5,400 bases of DNA from an uncultured Selenomonas sp. GTDB taxonomy: Bacteria > Bacillota > Negativicutes > Selenomonadales > Selenomonadaceae. Of this stretch, positions 5,140-5,400 are shown in pieces (position 1 is the stretch's first letter; every line of letters starts with the position of its first letter). The stretch is taken from the NCBI GenBank assembly GCA_945494195.1, contig CALYVJ010000153.1, positions 1 through 5,400 of the forward strand. Direction: 5' to 3'. The position numbers were made by a program, and so were the translations under genes. The notes under the pieces are model-generated. The model was not told the DNA's origin, ran no database searches, and saw only the letters and a program-made list of their open reading frames with translations.

Positions 5140-5400
5140 ATGAGAACAGAGCATGATTTCATCGGTGAGCTTCAGGTACCAGACGAGGTTTATTATGGTG
5201 TTCAGACGATGCGTGCCATTGATAACTTCAAAATCACGGGCCAGACAATTGACCCGGATTTCGTTCAGGCTTTTGCTAAAGTAAAGAAAGCCGCTGCTAT
5301 GGCTAACATGGAAACGGGCCGCCTGCCGAAAGAAATCGGCGAGCCGCTCGTGCAGGCAGCTCAGGAGATTACCGAAGGAACATGGGTGGACCAGTTCCCG
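5140..5400 (+). CDS. aspA: Aspartate ammonia-lyase (aspartase), N-terminal part
   Basis: The first 87 residues of a fumarase/aspartase-superfamily enzyme, cut by the window end; full proteins have about 470 residues. Aspartase deaminates L-aspartate to fumarate and ammonia in the cytoplasm. The segment EHDFIGELQVP (4-14), YYGVQTMRAIDNF (18-30), VKKAAAMAN (48-56) and WVDQFP (82-87) follows bacterial aspartases closely; class II fumarases usually have WGAQTQRS where this has YYGVQTMRA, so aspartase is preferred over fumC. The catalytic serine loop and the other active-site residues lie beyond the window. The start is the ATG at 5140, 11 nt after AAAGGA (5123-5128); the in-frame GTG at 5131 is too close to that site. 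Beside a dicarboxylate carrier, it probably supplies fumarate for anaerobic reduction to succinate or propionate (inference). Confidence 0.9.
   Translation, partial: MRTEHDFIGELQVPDEVYYGVQTMRAIDNFKITGQTIDPDFVQAFAKVKKAAAMANMETGRLPKEIGEPLVQAAQEITEGTWVDQFP

Noticed and set aside
5076..5156. Short GTG-started frame in the aspA leader
   Set aside because: There is no Shine-Dalgarno sequence before the GTG, and it runs out of frame into the aspA start.

Overview
The window looks like chromosomal DNA from an anaerobic, fermentative Firmicute. I favour the Negativicutes (a Selenomonas-like organism), because strong GGAGG-type ribosome binding sites, moderate-GC coding sequence with AT-rich gaps, a B. 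subtilis GlnK/GlnL-type two-component system, a dicarboxylate carrier and aspartase occur together. The genus is inference from protein flavour, not from a database comparison.

Layout, left to right: (1) a complete LysR-family regulator (50-1033, +), which ends 2 nt from (2) a response regulator (1036-1908, -) with a receiver domain and a YcbB/GlnL-type C-terminal DNA-binding domain. (3) Its partner, a multi-pass membrane histidine kinase of the YcbA/GlnK type (1889-3244, -), overlaps it by 20 nt. (4) A 198-nt divergent regulatory gap (3245-3442) holds a good leftward promoter, a weaker rightward one, an 8-bp and a 13-bp inverted repeat, and a direct repeat resembling the GlnL-box. (5) A complete DASS/CitT-type dicarboxylate transporter (3443-4873, +). 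(6) A 266-nt gap (4874-5139) with a hairpin just after the transporter, a perfect 9-bp inverted repeat, an extended -10 promoter overlapped by inverted repeats, and a cluster of AT-rich palindromes. (7) The first 87 codons of an aspartate ammonia-lyase (aspA, from 5140, +), cut by the window end.

Working model (inference): the kinase and regulator sense a carboxylate or amino acid and control the divergently transcribed transporter. Together with aspartase (aspartate to fumarate plus ammonia) this would form a C4-dicarboxylate/aspartate module feeding fumarate reduction. aspA appears to have its own promoter and operators rather than simply being co-transcribed with the transporter. The LysR gene probably serves something outside the left edge. 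No RNA genes, mobile elements, CRISPR arrays or broken genes were seen. All five genes belong to known families; what is less familiar is their combination and the dense symmetry of the two regulatory gaps.
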